64,000 bases of DNA from Methylibium rhizosphaerae. GTDB taxonomy: Bacteria; Pseudomonadota; Gammaproteobacteria; Burkholderiales; Burkholderiaceae_C. The DNA lies in NCBI RefSeq assembly GCF_006386545.1, contig NZ_SWAR01000021.1, positions 29,621 through 93,620 of the forward strand. Reading direction: 5' to 3'. Both the position numbers and the translations under genes were made by a program. The notes under the pieces are model-generated. The model searched no databases. It was not told where the DNA came from and saw nothing but the letters and a program-made list of their open reading frames with translations. How positions within the stretch are numbered: position 1 is the stretch's first letter; each line of letters starts with the position of its first letter. Positions 26,157-35,742 of this stretch are shown here, piece by piece.

Positions 26157-26924
26157 ATGCGACCCCGCATCGAGGCTTCCGAGGGCAGCCGGCTCGAGGC
26201 TTCCGGGCTGCAGAAGACCTATGGCGCCCGCAAGGTCGTCAAGGACGTGCACCTGGCGGTGAAGAGCGGCGAGGTGGTCGGTCTGCTGGGCCCTAACGGG
26301 GCGGGCAAGACGACCAGCTTCTACATGATCGTGGGCCTGGTGCGGGCCGATGCCGGGCAGATCCGCATCGATGGCCGCCCGGTCGAACGGCTGCCGATCC
26401 ACCAGCGTTCACGCCTGGGCCTGAGCTACCTGCCGCAGGAGGCGTCGATCTTCCGCAAGCTCACCGTGGAGGAGAACATCCGCGCCGTGCTGGAGCTGCA
26501 GGTCGACCCGCAGGGCCAGCCCTTCAAGCGCGAGCTGGTCGATGACCTGCTCAACGCGCTGCTGCAGGACCTGAGCATCGAGAAGCTGCGCGCGAGCCCG
26601 GCGCCGGCGCTTTCGGGCGGCGAGCGCCGGCGCGTCGAGATCGCGCGGGCGCTGGCCACGCAGCCGCGCTTCATCCTGCTCGACGAGCCGTTTGCCGGCG
26701 TGGACCCGATCGCCGTGATCGAGATCCAGCGCATCATCGGATTCCTCAAGTCGCGTGGCATCGGTGTGCTGATCACCGACCACAACGTGCGCGAGACGCT
26801 GGGCATCTGCGACCGCGCCTACATCATCAGCGAGGGCCGCGTTCTGGCCGAAGGCACGCCCGGCGAGATCGTCGAGAACCCGGACGTGCGCAAGGTCTAT
26901 CTCGGCGAACACTTCCGCATGTAG
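26157..26924 (+). CDS. lptB: LPS export ABC transporter ATPase LptB
   Basis: The 255-residue ATPase shows Walker [10 protein letters not shown] (45-53), Q-loop [10 protein letters not shown], signature LSGGERRR, Walker [13 protein letters not shown] and the H-loop TDHNVRETL, all typical of LptB. It powers LPS extraction by LptFG-LptC. The start lies two bases after the lptA stop; TTG 26151 would overlap it. rpoN follows after 12 bases, so the three are co-transcribed. Confidence 0.95.
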   Translation: MRPRIEASEGSRLEASGLQKTYGARKVVKDVHLAVKSGEVVGLLGPNGAGKTTSFYMIVGLVRADAGQIRIDGRPVERLPIHQRSRLGLSYLPQEASIFRKLTVEENIRAVLELQVDPQGQPFKRELVDDLLNALLQDLSIEKLRASPAPALSGGERRRVEIARALATQPRFILLDEPFAGVDPIAVIEIQRIIGFLKSRGIGVLITDHNVRETLGICDRAYIISEGRVLAEGTPGEIVENPDVRKVYLGEHFRM

Positions 26925-26936
26925 CAGGGCCTGCCG

Positions 26937-28478
26937 ATGAAACCGTCGTTGCAGGTTCGCCTGTCCCAGCATCTGGCGCTTACGCCGCAGCTGCAGCAAT
27001 CGATCCGCCTGCTGCAGCTGTCCACGCTCGAGCTGCACCAGGAAGTCGAGCAGATGCTGGAGCAGAACCCCTTCCTCGAAATGGAGGAGGAATCCCCCAC
27101 GCCCTTCGAGAGCCAGCCGCTGCCGGAACGCACCAGCGCCTCCGAGCGCAGCGCGAGCGATGCCGAGGAGAACTGGTCGTCCGGCAGCGAAGGCGGCGAG
27201 GCCAACGGCGAGGCCGAACCCGCGGTCGACTCGATGGAGTTCGGCGCCACCGAGCGCGACGACTGGGAAAACGGGACCGAGCGCGACGACTTTGACGGCA
27301 TTCGCGAGACGCCGAGCGCCGGCAGCGGTGCGGGCGGCGACAACGACGACCTCGACCCGATGGAGCGCTCGACGGTGGCGCCCACGCTGGCGGACCACCT
27401 GCGCGAGCAGCTGCGCGGCATGCGCCTGGCGCCCGAGGACTCGGCCGCGGTGCAGGTGCTGATCGAGTCGCTCAACGAGGACGGCTACCTCGCCGACCCG
27501 CTCGAAGAGATCGCCGAACGGCTGGCTGGCGATGAGGACCCGGAGGCCCGCATCGAGCTGCTCGAGCGCCTGCAATGCGCCTTGCGCTGGCTGCAGAGCA
27601 TGGAGCCCACCGGCGTGGGCGCGCGCGACCTGGCCGAGTGCCTTGCGCTGCAGCTGCGCGCCGGCCCGCGCTGCGAGGCGCAGATGATCGCCATCCTGAT
27701 CTGCAAGAACCACCTGGAGCTGCTGGCGCGGCGCGACGCGAAGAAGCTGATGGCCGCCACCGGCGCCGACGAGGACCTGCTCAAGGAAGCGCAGGCGCTC
27801 ATCGTGCAGTGCGAGCCCAAGCCGGGCCGCCCGTTCACCCGGGCCGAGGCCAACATCATCGTGCCCGACGTGATCGTGCAGAAGTCGGGGCGCGGCTGGA
27901 AGGTGGTGCTCAACCCCGACGTGATGCCCAAGCTGCGCATCAACGACCTCTACGCGCTGGCGGTGAAGCAGCAGGGCCGCGGCAGCGAAGGCGGCCAGGG
28001 CCTGAGCGCTCGGCTGCAGGAGGCGCGCTGGTTCATGAAGAACATCCTGCAGCGCTTCGAGACGATCCAGCGCGTGTCGCAGGCCATCGTCGAGCGCCAG
28101 AAGAACTTCTTCAGCCACGGCGAGATCGCGATGAAGCCGCTGGTCCTGCGCGAGATCGCCGACGAGCTCGGCCTGCATGAATCGACCATCTCGCGGGTGA
28201 CCACCGCCAAGTACATGGCCACCCCCTACGGCACCTTCGAGCTGAAGTACTTCTTCGGCTCGTCGCTCAACACTGAAGCCGGCGGCAATGCATCGAGCAC
28301 CGCGGTGCGCGCGCTGATCAAGCAGCTGGTGAGCGCCGAAGATGCCAAGAAGCCGCTGTCGGACAGCCAGCTGAGCCAGATGCTGGAGGAGCAGGGCATC
28401 CAGGTGGCGCGCCGCACGGTGGCCAAGTACCGAGAGGCCTTGAAGATCGCGCCTGCCAACCTGCGCAGATCGCTCTGA
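26937..28478 (+). CDS. rpoN: RNA polymerase sigma-54 factor
   Basis: The 513-residue protein has the N-terminal glutamine-rich activator region (LSQHLALTPQLQQSIRLLQLS), an acidic region II, the core-binding domain and the C-terminal RpoN box ARRTVAKYRE (491-500). It directs nitrogen, pilus and other activator-dependent transcription. It is last in the lptA-lptB-rpoN operon and is followed by a strong terminator. The hpf-ptsN-hprK genes that often follow rpoN in this group are about 21 kb away in this window. Confidence 0.97.
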   Translation: MKPSLQVRLSQHLALTPQLQQSIRLLQLSTLELHQEVEQMLEQNPFLEMEEESPTPFESQPLPERTSASERSASDAEENWSSGSEGGEANGEAEPAVDSMEFGATERDDWENGTERDDFDGIRETPSAGSGAGGDNDDLDPMERSTVAPTLADHLREQLRGMRLAPEDSAAVQVLIESLNEDGYLADPLEEIAERLAGDEDPEARIELLERLQCALRWLQSMEPTGVGARDLAECLALQLRAGPRCEAQMIAILICKNHLELLARRDAKKLMAATGADEDLLKEAQALIVQCEPKPGRPFTRAEANIIVPDVIVQKSGRGWKVVLNPDVMPKLRINDLYALAVKQQGRGSEGGQGLSARLQEARWFMKNILQRFETIQRVSQAIVERQKNFFSHGEIAMKPLVLREIADELGLHESTISRVTTAKYMATPYGTFELKYFFGSSLNTEAGGNASSTAVRALIKQLVSAEDAKKPLSDSQLSQMLEEQGIQVARRTVAKYREALKIAPANLRRSL

Positions 28479-28487
28479 GCCCCAATG

Positions 28488-28515
28488 AAAAAGCCGGCCA
28501 CGACGCCGGCTTTTT
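28488..28515. terminator. Bidirectional terminator between rpoN and the CxxCH gene
   Basis: AAAAAGCCGGC pairs with GCCGGCTTTTT around CACGAC. The T-run on both strands lets it end rpoN on the plus strand and the convergent cytochrome-like gene on the minus strand. Confidence 0.92.
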
Positions 28516-28560
28516 CTGGGGCCGGCCGGTGGGTTCGCACCGCCCCGGCCCTGCGGACGA

Positions 28561-29580
28561 TCAGTTCTTCGACAGCTTCGCGTCCTGCGCGGCTTCCCAG
28601 GCCTTGGCCTCGTCGAGCAGCTGGTCGAAGATCACGCCTTCCTTCAGCAGCGCTTCCTTGGTGGCCTTGTCGAGCGGCTTCTCGACACCCAGCTCGTCGA
28701 GCGGCATGGTGTCCGCGCGCACCGTCTTCAGCACCCGCTTGATCTCGGAAGCGGCATGCACCGGGGTCTGCAGCAGCACCAGCTTCTTCATGCCGTCGGG
28801 GTTGTTGGGCACGTGGCACTGGTTGCAGCTGCCGTCGCGCATCTTTAGCGCGAAGGTCTTGTAGGCCGCGTCGAGCTTGCCGATGTAGGGGTTGTCGGCG
28901 CGGAACATGCCGTCGAACACGGTGGCCTGCGGCTGGGTCTTGCCGCTGTCGTCGGTCCACAGCCACTGGCCGTCGAACTTGTGCACCACCGGGGTGTGCG
29001 AAGCGATCGGCGCGTTGGGGCCGAACACGGTGAACTGGATCACCTTGGCGCGGTCCTTGGCAGCGTCCCACCACACGATGATCTCGTTGGCCTTTTCATA
29101 CATCGCCCACTTCTCGGCCTCGTGCCAGAACGGATACGGGAACTGGCCGGGCGGCAGGCGGTTGCGGAAGGCCGTCTCGAAGCGGATCTGGTAGAGCTTT
29201 TCGCTCTCGATGTATTCGACCCGCTGCTTGCCGTTGAACATGAACATCGGCAGGTACAGGCCGGTGAAGGCGTCCGGGCCGAACTGGGTGAGCTTGGTGT
29301 CCTTCAGCCTGAGCTTCGGGTCACGCTGGCGGCCCCAGAGTACGAAGTCAGGCAGGCTCTTCTTGAGCTGCGAGTCCTTGTACAGGCCCTGCTTGCACGC
29401 CACGAAGGCGTTCTGGTCGCCGACGTCGGCCGCCGGGCACAGGGTGGCCAGTTCAGCGGCCAGCGTGGCGGCGACGCGTTCGACGCGTTGTTGGGTTTCC
29501 GCGGTCTGTGCAACCGCGGCGCTGCTCAGAACGGCAGACAGGCCCAATGTGCAGGCCTGTGCGAGCAAAGCGAGTCTCAT
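28561..29580 (-). CDS. Periplasmic protein with single C-terminal CxxCH haem-binding motif
   Basis: The 339-residue protein has a signal peptide (MRLALLAQACTLGLSAVLSSAAVAQ) and one haem c attachment motif, CNQCH at 252-256, within a C-terminal segment of about 90 residues. The preceding 220 residues are unrecognised, rich in aromatic residues (IIVWWDAAKDRAKVIQFTVFG, FDGQWLWTDDSG) and suggest a ligand-binding or enzymatic domain. It could be a haem oxidase or electron-transfer protein. No cytochrome oxidase or dehydrogenase partner is adjacent, and the methionine for sixth coordination is not obvious (GMKK is close to the motif). Confidence 0.7.
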   Translation of the reverse strand: MRLALLAQACTLGLSAVLSSAAVAQTAETQQRVERVAATLAAELATLCPAADVGDQNAFVACKQGLYKDSQLKKSLPDFVLWGRQRDPKLRLKDTKLTQFGPDAFTGLYLPMFMFNGKQRVEYIESEKLYQIRFETAFRNRLPPGQFPYPFWHEAEKWAMYEKANEIIVWWDAAKDRAKVIQFTVFGPNAPIASHTPVVHKFDGQWLWTDDSGKTQPQATVFDGMFRADNPYIGKLDAAYKTFALKMRDGSCNQCHVPNNPDGMKKLVLLQTPVHAASEIKRVLKTVRADTMPLDELGVEKPLDKATKEALLKEGVIFDQLLDEAKAWEAAQDAKLSKN

Positions 29581-29682
29581 CGATGTCCTCTCCTGATTTC
29601 TGCGACGTCACGAAAAGTGGCACGCCGAGTCGTCTCTGGAGTCGAGCAACGCGAGCGGCCGTGGGGAAACTCTTGTTGTTGT

Positions 29683-30819
29683 TCAGCCGATCACGCGGCC
29701 GTAGCGGTCGAGCGCCACGACTTCGACGAATCGCGAAGCGGTGCGCGTGCTGCTGCCGGTGAAATTGATCTTGTAGCCGCCCAGGTCGGTGCGCAGGCCG
29801 GCCAGGGCCTCCTTCAGCCGGGCCTTGTTGGTGCCGCCGTTCCTGGCCGCTGCGCGCGCGGCCTCCACGGCCACCAGGCCGGCGATGTATCCCTCGAAGC
29901 TGGTGTAGCCCACGCGGGCGCCGTTCACCGCGGCAAGGTCGGCGTGGTACTGCTTGACCACCGGCAGTGCGATCTGGTGCGGCCGCGGCACCACCTGGGT
30001 CATGATGACCGAGATGCCCTTCTTGGCCATCTCGTCGATCAGCACCTGGCCGGCAAACGACGACGAGAAGTACAGCCCCGGATAGCGGGCGGCATGCATG
30101 AGGTCGACGATCTGGTTGATCGGCCCGGCGTTGGTGGTGAACAGCACGCAGTCGAGCTTGCCGTCGAGCAGCTGCCTGGCCTCGGCTTCGAATCCCTTGG
30201 CATTGCGGTCGAGGGCCACGGTGACGGTCGGCTTCACGCCCACCGCCTCGAGCGCCGCCGTCATGGCGAGCTGGTTGGCCTGGGTGGTGTCCTTGAGGTA
30301 GACGTAGCCGACGCGCGTGAAGCCGTAATCCTTCACGTACTGCACCATGCGGCGGTATTCCTCGTCGTAGCCGGCGCGCACATGGAAGGCGGTGGTGAGC
30401 TTGGCGGCCCGGATGCCCATGTTGCCGCTGGCGGTGCCCAGCATGGCGACCTGGGCCTCCTCGAACACCGGCAGCGCGGCTTCGGCCGCGGCGCCGCTGG
30501 TGAGCCCAACCACGGCGGACACGCCCTGGTCGACCAGCGTCTTGACGTTCTGCCTGCAACGCTCCTTGTCGCCTCCGTCGTCGAGCGTCACCAGCTCGAA
30601 GCGCAGGCCCTTGGAGCCTTCGACCTTGTTGGCCGCGGCGAAGGCGGCGGCGACGCCGTCCTGCACGTCCTTGCCGTAGGCCGACTGGCCGCCGCTCAGC
30701 GAGGCGGACTGGCCGAACTTGACGACAGTCGCCTGAGCGCGGACCGCAGCCGGCACCGTGAGTCCCAAGCCGCCCAAAAGCAGGCCGGGCCCGGCGAGCA
30801 CCAGGTTTCTACGTTTCAA
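29683..30819 (-). CDS. ABC transporter substrate-binding protein, branched-chain amino acid type
   Basis: The 378-residue protein belongs to the Leu/Ile/Val-binding family (VVKFGQSASLSGGQSAYGKDVQDG, TLDDGGDKERCRQNVKTLVDQGVSAVVG, GYIAGLVAVEAA). A TTG start at 30819 is best supported: GGGGAGG lies seven bases upstream and the product begins with a twin-arginine signal (KRRNLVLAGPGLLLGG). The ATG 69 bases further up has no such support. No permease or ATPase gene is adjacent, so it is an orphan binding protein. The ligand could be an amino acid, aromatic acid or amide. It is divergent from the rRNA methyltransferase gene. Confidence 0.85.
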   Translation of the reverse strand: MKRRNLVLAGPGLLLGGLGLTVPAAVRAQATVVKFGQSASLSGGQSAYGKDVQDGVAAAFAAANKVEGSKGLRFELVTLDDGGDKERCRQNVKTLVDQGVSAVVGLTSGAAAEAALPVFEEAQVAMLGTASGNMGIRAAKLTTAFHVRAGYDEEYRRMVQYVKDYGFTRVGYVYLKDTTQANQLAMTAALEAVGVKPTVTVALDRNAKGFEAEARQLLDGKLDCVLFTTNAGPINQIVDLMHAARYPGLYFSSSFAGQVLIDEMAKKGISVIMTQVVPRPHQIALPVVKQYHADLAAVNGARVGYTSFEGYIAGLVAVEAARAAARNGGTNKARLKEALAGLRTDLGGYKINFTGSSTRTASRFVEVVALDRYGRVIG

Positions 30820-31016
30820 TTTGTTACCTCCCCAACAATTTCTGGAACAAGCAGTCACGCTGCGGCGCGGATTATCCAAGAGCAACAAGCATGCCTCGAT
30901 TTGAGGCAGTTCGAAGCGGGCACTCCATCACTGACCGGGGCCCGCTTCGCTGACAAAGCTTGACAGGTGTGACAGGCTCGCGCCCCGACCCTCCCGGCGC
31001 CCCGACAATCGGCCCC

Positions 31017-32267
31017 ATGCAGCCTTCCCTTTTCCTGTCTTGCGCCCAGGGCGTCGAACCCTTGTTGGGCGCCGAACTGCGCCAACTCCTGGGCGCGGCG
31101 GCCCGGGTGGACGAAGCCCGCGGCGGTGTCGCGGTGGGCGCGCCGTCGGCCGACGCGCTGAAGCTTCTGGCGATGCGCGCCAATCTCGAAAGCCGCCTGG
31201 CCCAGCGGGTGTTGTGGCTGGTCGCCTCGGCGCCCTATCGGGGTGAGGACGACCTGTACGCACTGGGGCGTGGCGTGCGCTGGGCCGACTGGATCACGCC
31301 GCGCGACACCTTGCGGGTGGACGTGACGGCGCAGCGCTCGCCGCTGAAGAGCCTGAACTTCGCCGCGCTGCGCATCAAGGACGCGGTGTGCGACGTGATG
31401 CGCGAGGCCACCGGTGCACGGCCCAGCGTCGACACCCAACGGCCCGACCTCGGCCTCGTGCTGCACCTGTCGGCCGACCATGCGAGCCTGTACGTCGACA
31501 CCTCCGGCGAGGCGCTTTTCAAGCGCGGCTGGCGCGAGGACAAGGGCGAGGCACCGCTGAAGGAAACCCTGGCCGCCGCCATGCTGGCCGCCGCCGGATG
31601 GCAGGGGCGCGCCGACGACGGCCCACTGCTGGACCCGGTGTGCGGGGCCGGCACCATCGCCATCGAGGCTGCGCAGATCGCCTGCGGCGTGGCGCCGGGC
31701 CTCGCCCGCCGCTTCGCCTTCGAGAAGCTGGCGCCCTTCCGCGCGACGCAGCGCGATTGGCAGCAGTTGCGCGAGGCAGCCCGTGCAAGGGTGCATGCAC
31801 CGGCGGTGCCGGTCTTCGCCGGCGACGTGAGCTTTCGCATGACCGACTTCGCCACCCGCAATGCCGAGCGGGCCGGCGTGGGCCATGCCATCCAGTTCAA
31901 GACCGCTGATGCGCTGCAGCGCCCGGCGCCTGCCGAACGCGGCACGCTGATGCTCAACCCGCCCTATGGCGAGCGCATCGAGCCCAAGGGCTCGCGCGGT
32001 GCCCGCACTGCCCCGGCCGCGCGCGAGGGTTTCGAAGGCGGCGCCGAAGCAGCCGACTTTTTTGCCCGCCTGGCCTCGCACTGGAAGCGCGGTTATGCCG
32101 GCTGGACGGCCTGGGTGCTGAGCCCCGACATGAAGCTGCCCCAGGCCATGCGCCTGAAGGAAAGCCGGCGCACGGTGATGTGGAACGGCCCGATCGAATG
32201 CCGGCTGTTCCGCTTCGACCTCGTGGCCGGCTCGATGCGCGAACCGCCGCCGGGTGGCGGCGCGTGA
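31017..32267 (+). CDS. rlmL: THUMP-domain 23S rRNA guanine-N2 methyltransferase (RlmL N-terminal type)
   Basis: The 416-residue protein has an N-terminal THUMP region (about residues 50-165, including LRVDVTAQRSPLKSLNFAALRIKDAVCD), the SAM motif LLDPVCGAGTIAIEAAQIA and the catalytic NPPYGERI near 314. It corresponds to the N-terminal half of E. coli RlmKL (m2G2445) without the RlmK half, the usual state in betaproteobacteria. The ATG at 31017 was chosen because it gives the conserved start of the family. It converges on pilY1 with 20 bases between. Confidence 0.88.
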   Translation: MQPSLFLSCAQGVEPLLGAELRQLLGAAARVDEARGGVAVGAPSADALKLLAMRANLESRLAQRVLWLVASAPYRGEDDLYALGRGVRWADWITPRDTLRVDVTAQRSPLKSLNFAALRIKDAVCDVMREATGARPSVDTQRPDLGLVLHLSADHASLYVDTSGEALFKRGWREDKGEAPLKETLAAAMLAAAGWQGRADDGPLLDPVCGAGTIAIEAAQIACGVAPGLARRFAFEKLAPFRATQRDWQQLREAARARVHAPAVPVFAGDVSFRMTDFATRNAERAGVGHAIQFKTADALQRPAPAERGTLMLNPPYGERIEPKGSRGARTAPAAREGFEGGAEAADFFARLASHWKRGYAGWTAWVLSPDMKLPQAMRLKESRRTVMWNGPIECRLFRFDLVAGSMREPPPGGGA

Positions 32268-32287
32268 GGCGAGCCTGAGGCCCGCGC

Positions 32288-35200
32288 CTACTTGTCGATC
32301 TTCTGGTAGCGGTAGATCTTCTTGCGCGCCTTCAGCAGGTTGATGAGCACCTTGCGGGCCTCGATGGTCGAGCCGCCGGCGGTTTCGATGTCGGAGCCGG
32401 CGCCGGGCGGCCGCGCGCCGATGATGATGGCCTCCTTGCGGCCGTCGATCTCGACCACACCGGCCATCGGCGGCGGCGGCATGCCGTCGGTGGTGAACAC
32501 GCTCTCGCGCGACTTGTCGCCGTCACGCAGGCCGCCGGTCAGGAAGTCCATCGCATAGCCGCGCGCCGTGCCGCGCTTGCAGGCCTGGCCCTTGGCGCCC
32601 GGATCGCTGGGCTGGAAGGTGCTGAAGTACACCGCGCCGCCGGTGGTGAGGGCCGGGGTGACCACCTGCTCGGCCGTGGCCGACAGGTCGATGAGCCAGC
32701 CGCGCACGGTGGGGCTCGCCATGGTTTCGCTGTAGTCGAGCGAGGTGCTGGTGACATTCAGCACGGTGCATCCCGAACTGAGGGTCACGTCGCCGGCCGC
32801 ATCGCAGTCGGTGGCGTCGATGAGCTCCGGCGATGCCTCCACCCCGGAGGCACCGACGTTGAAGTTGTCGCGCAGTGCGTAGAAGCGGTTCTTCACGCCG
32901 ATGACCGCGGTTTCCCACAGCGGCTTCTCGCGGTCGCCGGTGCCGATGGCGATGTAGGCCGTGCTGCCGAGCACCAGCACGTCCGGCGCATTCATGAACT
33001 TGCGCTTCTGCGCGGCGCTTGCGCCGCTCCAGTCAGCCACGCGCGCGATGCGGTGCGTGCGTGCGGCCCACTGGGTGGGTGCGTAGCCGGTGTACGGCGT
33101 GGTGGCCCGCGGGTCGCTGATGTTCACACGCCAGAGGTTGCCCTGGGTGTCGGCTGCATAGATCACGTCGGCATAGCCGTCGCCGTTGGCGTCGACCGGC
33201 ACGACGTCGGCCACCACGCGGCCGGCCGCACCGCTCTTGGCTGCGAGGTCGATGAACGCCGCGAAGGCGCCGGTGTCGGCATCGAGCACGTAGATGCCGC
33301 GACCCTTCGAATCGGTGGCGCAGGTGTTGGTGTCCTCGCAGTTGTCGTAGCCCGCGCCGAACACCAGGTAGCGCTTGGTGTCCCCGCGCAGGCGCACCAC
33401 GCGCGGCAGTGACCAGGTCTGGCCCAGGTCACCTGCCTGAGGGCCGCAACCGGTGTCGTTGGTGAGGTTCGGGCAGCCGAACTTCCATTTGAACGTGGGC
33501 ATCGAGCTCGGCTGCGCGGGATCGGGCCGGGCCGTGGCGTCGAATGCGTAGACCTGCCGGCCGCCTCGGCGCATCGTGGGGTACAGGTGCACTGCGGTGA
33601 TGGCACCCGTGGCGCTGCGCGACTGGTAGGCGCCGATGGAGCCGTCGAAGAAGTAGTCCTTCGGCTGCGGCGTGGGCGTGAGGCTCGCGGGCACCGACGG
33701 ATAGGCCACGATCGGTGAGTTCTCTCGCAGGCGGTTTATGCGGCCCAGGAATTCCGGCGCGAAGAACGACCACAACTCGGCACCTGCCGTGGAACCGGTC
33801 TGGCTGCCGTTGATCGCGCGCAGCAGGCCGTCACCGGCGCCGTAGTACACGACGATGTCGTTGGTGCTGCCGCTGCCGTAGTTCACCGCCAGCGGGCGCG
33901 CGTGCACGACGTCGCCGTGGATGGTCGGGCGCGCGACGCTCGAGCCGAGCGCGTCGTAAGTTTCATAGCCGCCGGTGGCGGTCTTCGGGCCGTCGCCGGT
34001 GTTGAAGCCGCGGATCCATTTCGCGAGGTCGGCCGAGGGCGCGGCGACGCCGGTGGCTGTGGCCAGAGCGGTGAGGCTGGTGCTGTCCAGGTCCACCACC
34101 GAGCTGCAGTCCAGGCTGGAGCAGGTCTTGACCACGCGGGTGGACGGCGAGGCCGCCCGCTGCAGCTGGGCCGCGCCACCCTTCTCGACCAGGGCACCGT
34201 CGGGCAGGTCAGAGGTCCGCTCGTAGGGGCTGGTCTCGCAGGTGCTCAGGGGCGTCTGCGTCGTGGGCACGCTCGACCAGTAGGTGCCGCTGTCGGTGGT
34301 CCAGAAGCTGCTGCGGCAGGCGTCGACGAAGCCGGTGTTGGCGTTGTCGAGCGCCGGCTTCTTGTCCTTATCGGCCAAAAAGATGTTGCCCTCGGTGTTG
34401 CGTGCCAGCTGGTACTGCTTGATGTTGCCGTACCAGCGCGGGCGGGCCTTGTCGTCGGGGCGGAACATGCCGATGAACACCTGGTTCAGGAAGGTGCCCT
34501 GGGCGTTCACGCTCACCGGCAGGGAGGTCGACGCAAACACGCTGTTGGTGGAGGAGATCTGCGTGAAGATGCTCTTGAAGGCGTCGATCAATGCCTTGAG
34601 GTCGCCGCCTACGCGGTAGTAGCCGCTTTCGTCGAGGCCGGCTGCCCGTGCCATGGCCTGCAGCAGGGCCGACTGCTGGGAGTCCTGCTTCGCGTTGAAG
34701 ACGTCGATGGCGTAGGTGATCAGCGGCTGCTGGCCGGCGGCCGGGCTCACGTCGGTGGTGGCGAGGAAGTTGGCCCACTCGTCGGCGAAGCGCAGGTTGG
34801 CGGCTGTCGAGCTCTTGATCTGTCCGGTGTAGCCCAGGCGAGCCAGCTGCTGGTCGTACTTGGCGGCGTTCAGCGGCTCCTGGTTCGGCCAGGTGTTGCC
34901 CACCAGCACCAGGTAGTTCTTCGCGCAGGTGCCGGCCTCGGCGTCGATCGGGCTCCTGTAGGTGCTGGGGGTGCCGTCGACGAAGGCGGTGGCGTCTTCG
35001 CGCGCATGGCGCAGCGTGTAGCGCTGCGGCCCGAAGGCATAGGGTGCGACGGGCGTGCCGGCGACTTCGGAGCCGGCGCGTGCCGGGTTGGTGTAGCCGC
35101 CGAAGTACTTGAATGCCTCGAACATGGCCGCGCCGTAGCTCGCGTTCGACGGCGCCTTGTAGTCGGACGACTGGAAGTTCGCGTCCAGGTCGTTGAGCAC

Positions 35201-35683
35201 CTGGATCAGCCGTGTGCAGACGCCGGGCGAGTCGTAGCCCTCGATGGCCTTGGGGAACCAGCCTCCTGCCCAGGAGCTCGACTCGGTGGAGCCCGAGTCC
35301 GAGATGAGCATGATGCCCAGGTTGACGTTCAGCTTGGTGCCGGTGCCGCACAGCAGCTCGTTGACCACCAGCTTGAGCGCGCGCACCTCGACGAGGCCCT
35401 GCTTCAGGTCGGTATCCGAGCCGAACACGCTGTCCACATAACCCTGGCAGGTGGTGTCGCCACCGCACTTGGCCCGCACCGCGGTCTTGTTCCAGGCCTG
35501 GCTGGCCGCCGACCAGTTGGAGGTGTTGTCGAGGAAGAACAGCACGTTGGGCGCGCCGGCCCTGCCGCCACCCACGGCGTACAGGTCGATGTCTTCGGCA
35601 TGCGCCGTCGGCAAAGCGGCAGCCAGTGCGCCGGCCAGGGCGGCGGCGCTGCAAAGGCTGCGCACGAGTGGGGTCGCGGACAT
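32288..35683 (-). CDS. pilY1: Type IV pilus tip protein PilY1
   Basis: The 1131-residue protein has a signal peptide (ALAGALAAALPTAHA), an N-terminal von Willebrand A-like region starting PNVLFFLDNTSNWS, and a C-terminal PilY1 beta-propeller. The propeller contains YLVFGAGYDNC and an EF-hand-like calcium loop DANGDGYAD near residue 830, needed for calcium-controlled pilus extension. The metal site of the A-domain appears degenerate (DNTSN instead of DxSxS). ATG 35683 has GGAGGAAA upstream; the open frame extends further but overlaps pilX and pilW out of frame. It is the last gene of the minor pilin operon. Confidence 0.92.
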   Translation of the reverse strand: MSATPLVRSLCSAAALAGALAAALPTAHAEDIDLYAVGGGRAGAPNVLFFLDNTSNWSAASQAWNKTAVRAKCGGDTTCQGYVDSVFGSDTDLKQGLVEVRALKLVVNELLCGTGTKLNVNLGIMLISDSGSTESSSWAGGWFPKAIEGYDSPGVCTRLIQVLNDLDANFQSSDYKAPSNASYGAAMFEAFKYFGGYTNPARAGSEVAGTPVAPYAFGPQRYTLRHAREDATAFVDGTPSTYRSPIDAEAGTCAKNYLVLVGNTWPNQEPLNAAKYDQQLARLGYTGQIKSSTAANLRFADEWANFLATTDVSPAAGQQPLITYAIDVFNAKQDSQQSALLQAMARAAGLDESGYYRVGGDLKALIDAFKSIFTQISSTNSVFASTSLPVSVNAQGTFLNQVFIGMFRPDDKARPRWYGNIKQYQLARNTEGNIFLADKDKKPALDNANTGFVDACRSSFWTTDSGTYWSSVPTTQTPLSTCETSPYERTSDLPDGALVEKGGAAQLQRAASPSTRVVKTCSSLDCSSVVDLDSTSLTALATATGVAAPSADLAKWIRGFNTGDGPKTATGGYETYDALGSSVARPTIHGDVVHARPLAVNYGSGSTNDIVVYYGAGDGLLRAINGSQTGSTAGAELWSFFAPEFLGRINRLRENSPIVAYPSVPASLTPTPQPKDYFFDGSIGAYQSRSATGAITAVHLYPTMRRGGRQVYAFDATARPDPAQPSSMPTFKWKFGCPNLTNDTGCGPQAGDLGQTWSLPRVVRLRGDTKRYLVFGAGYDNCEDTNTCATDSKGRGIYVLDADTGAFAAFIDLAAKSGAAGRVVADVVPVDANGDGYADVIYAADTQGNLWRVNISDPRATTPYTGYAPTQWAARTHRIARVADWSGASAAQKRKFMNAPDVLVLGSTAYIAIGTGDREKPLWETAVIGVKNRFYALRDNFNVGASGVEASPELIDATDCDAAGDVTLSSGCTVLNVTSTSLDYSETMASPTVRGWLIDLSATAEQVVTPALTTGGAVYFSTFQPSDPGAKGQACKRGTARGYAMDFLTGGLRDGDKSRESVFTTDGMPPPPMAGVVEIDGRKEAIIIGARPPGAGSDIETAGGSTIEARKVLINLLKARKKIYRYQKIDK

Positions 35684-35742
35684 GGTGGTTTCCTCCGTCC
35701 TTTCTGTCTTGCTGTCTGGCGGGGCCGAAGCGAATGCGCCGC

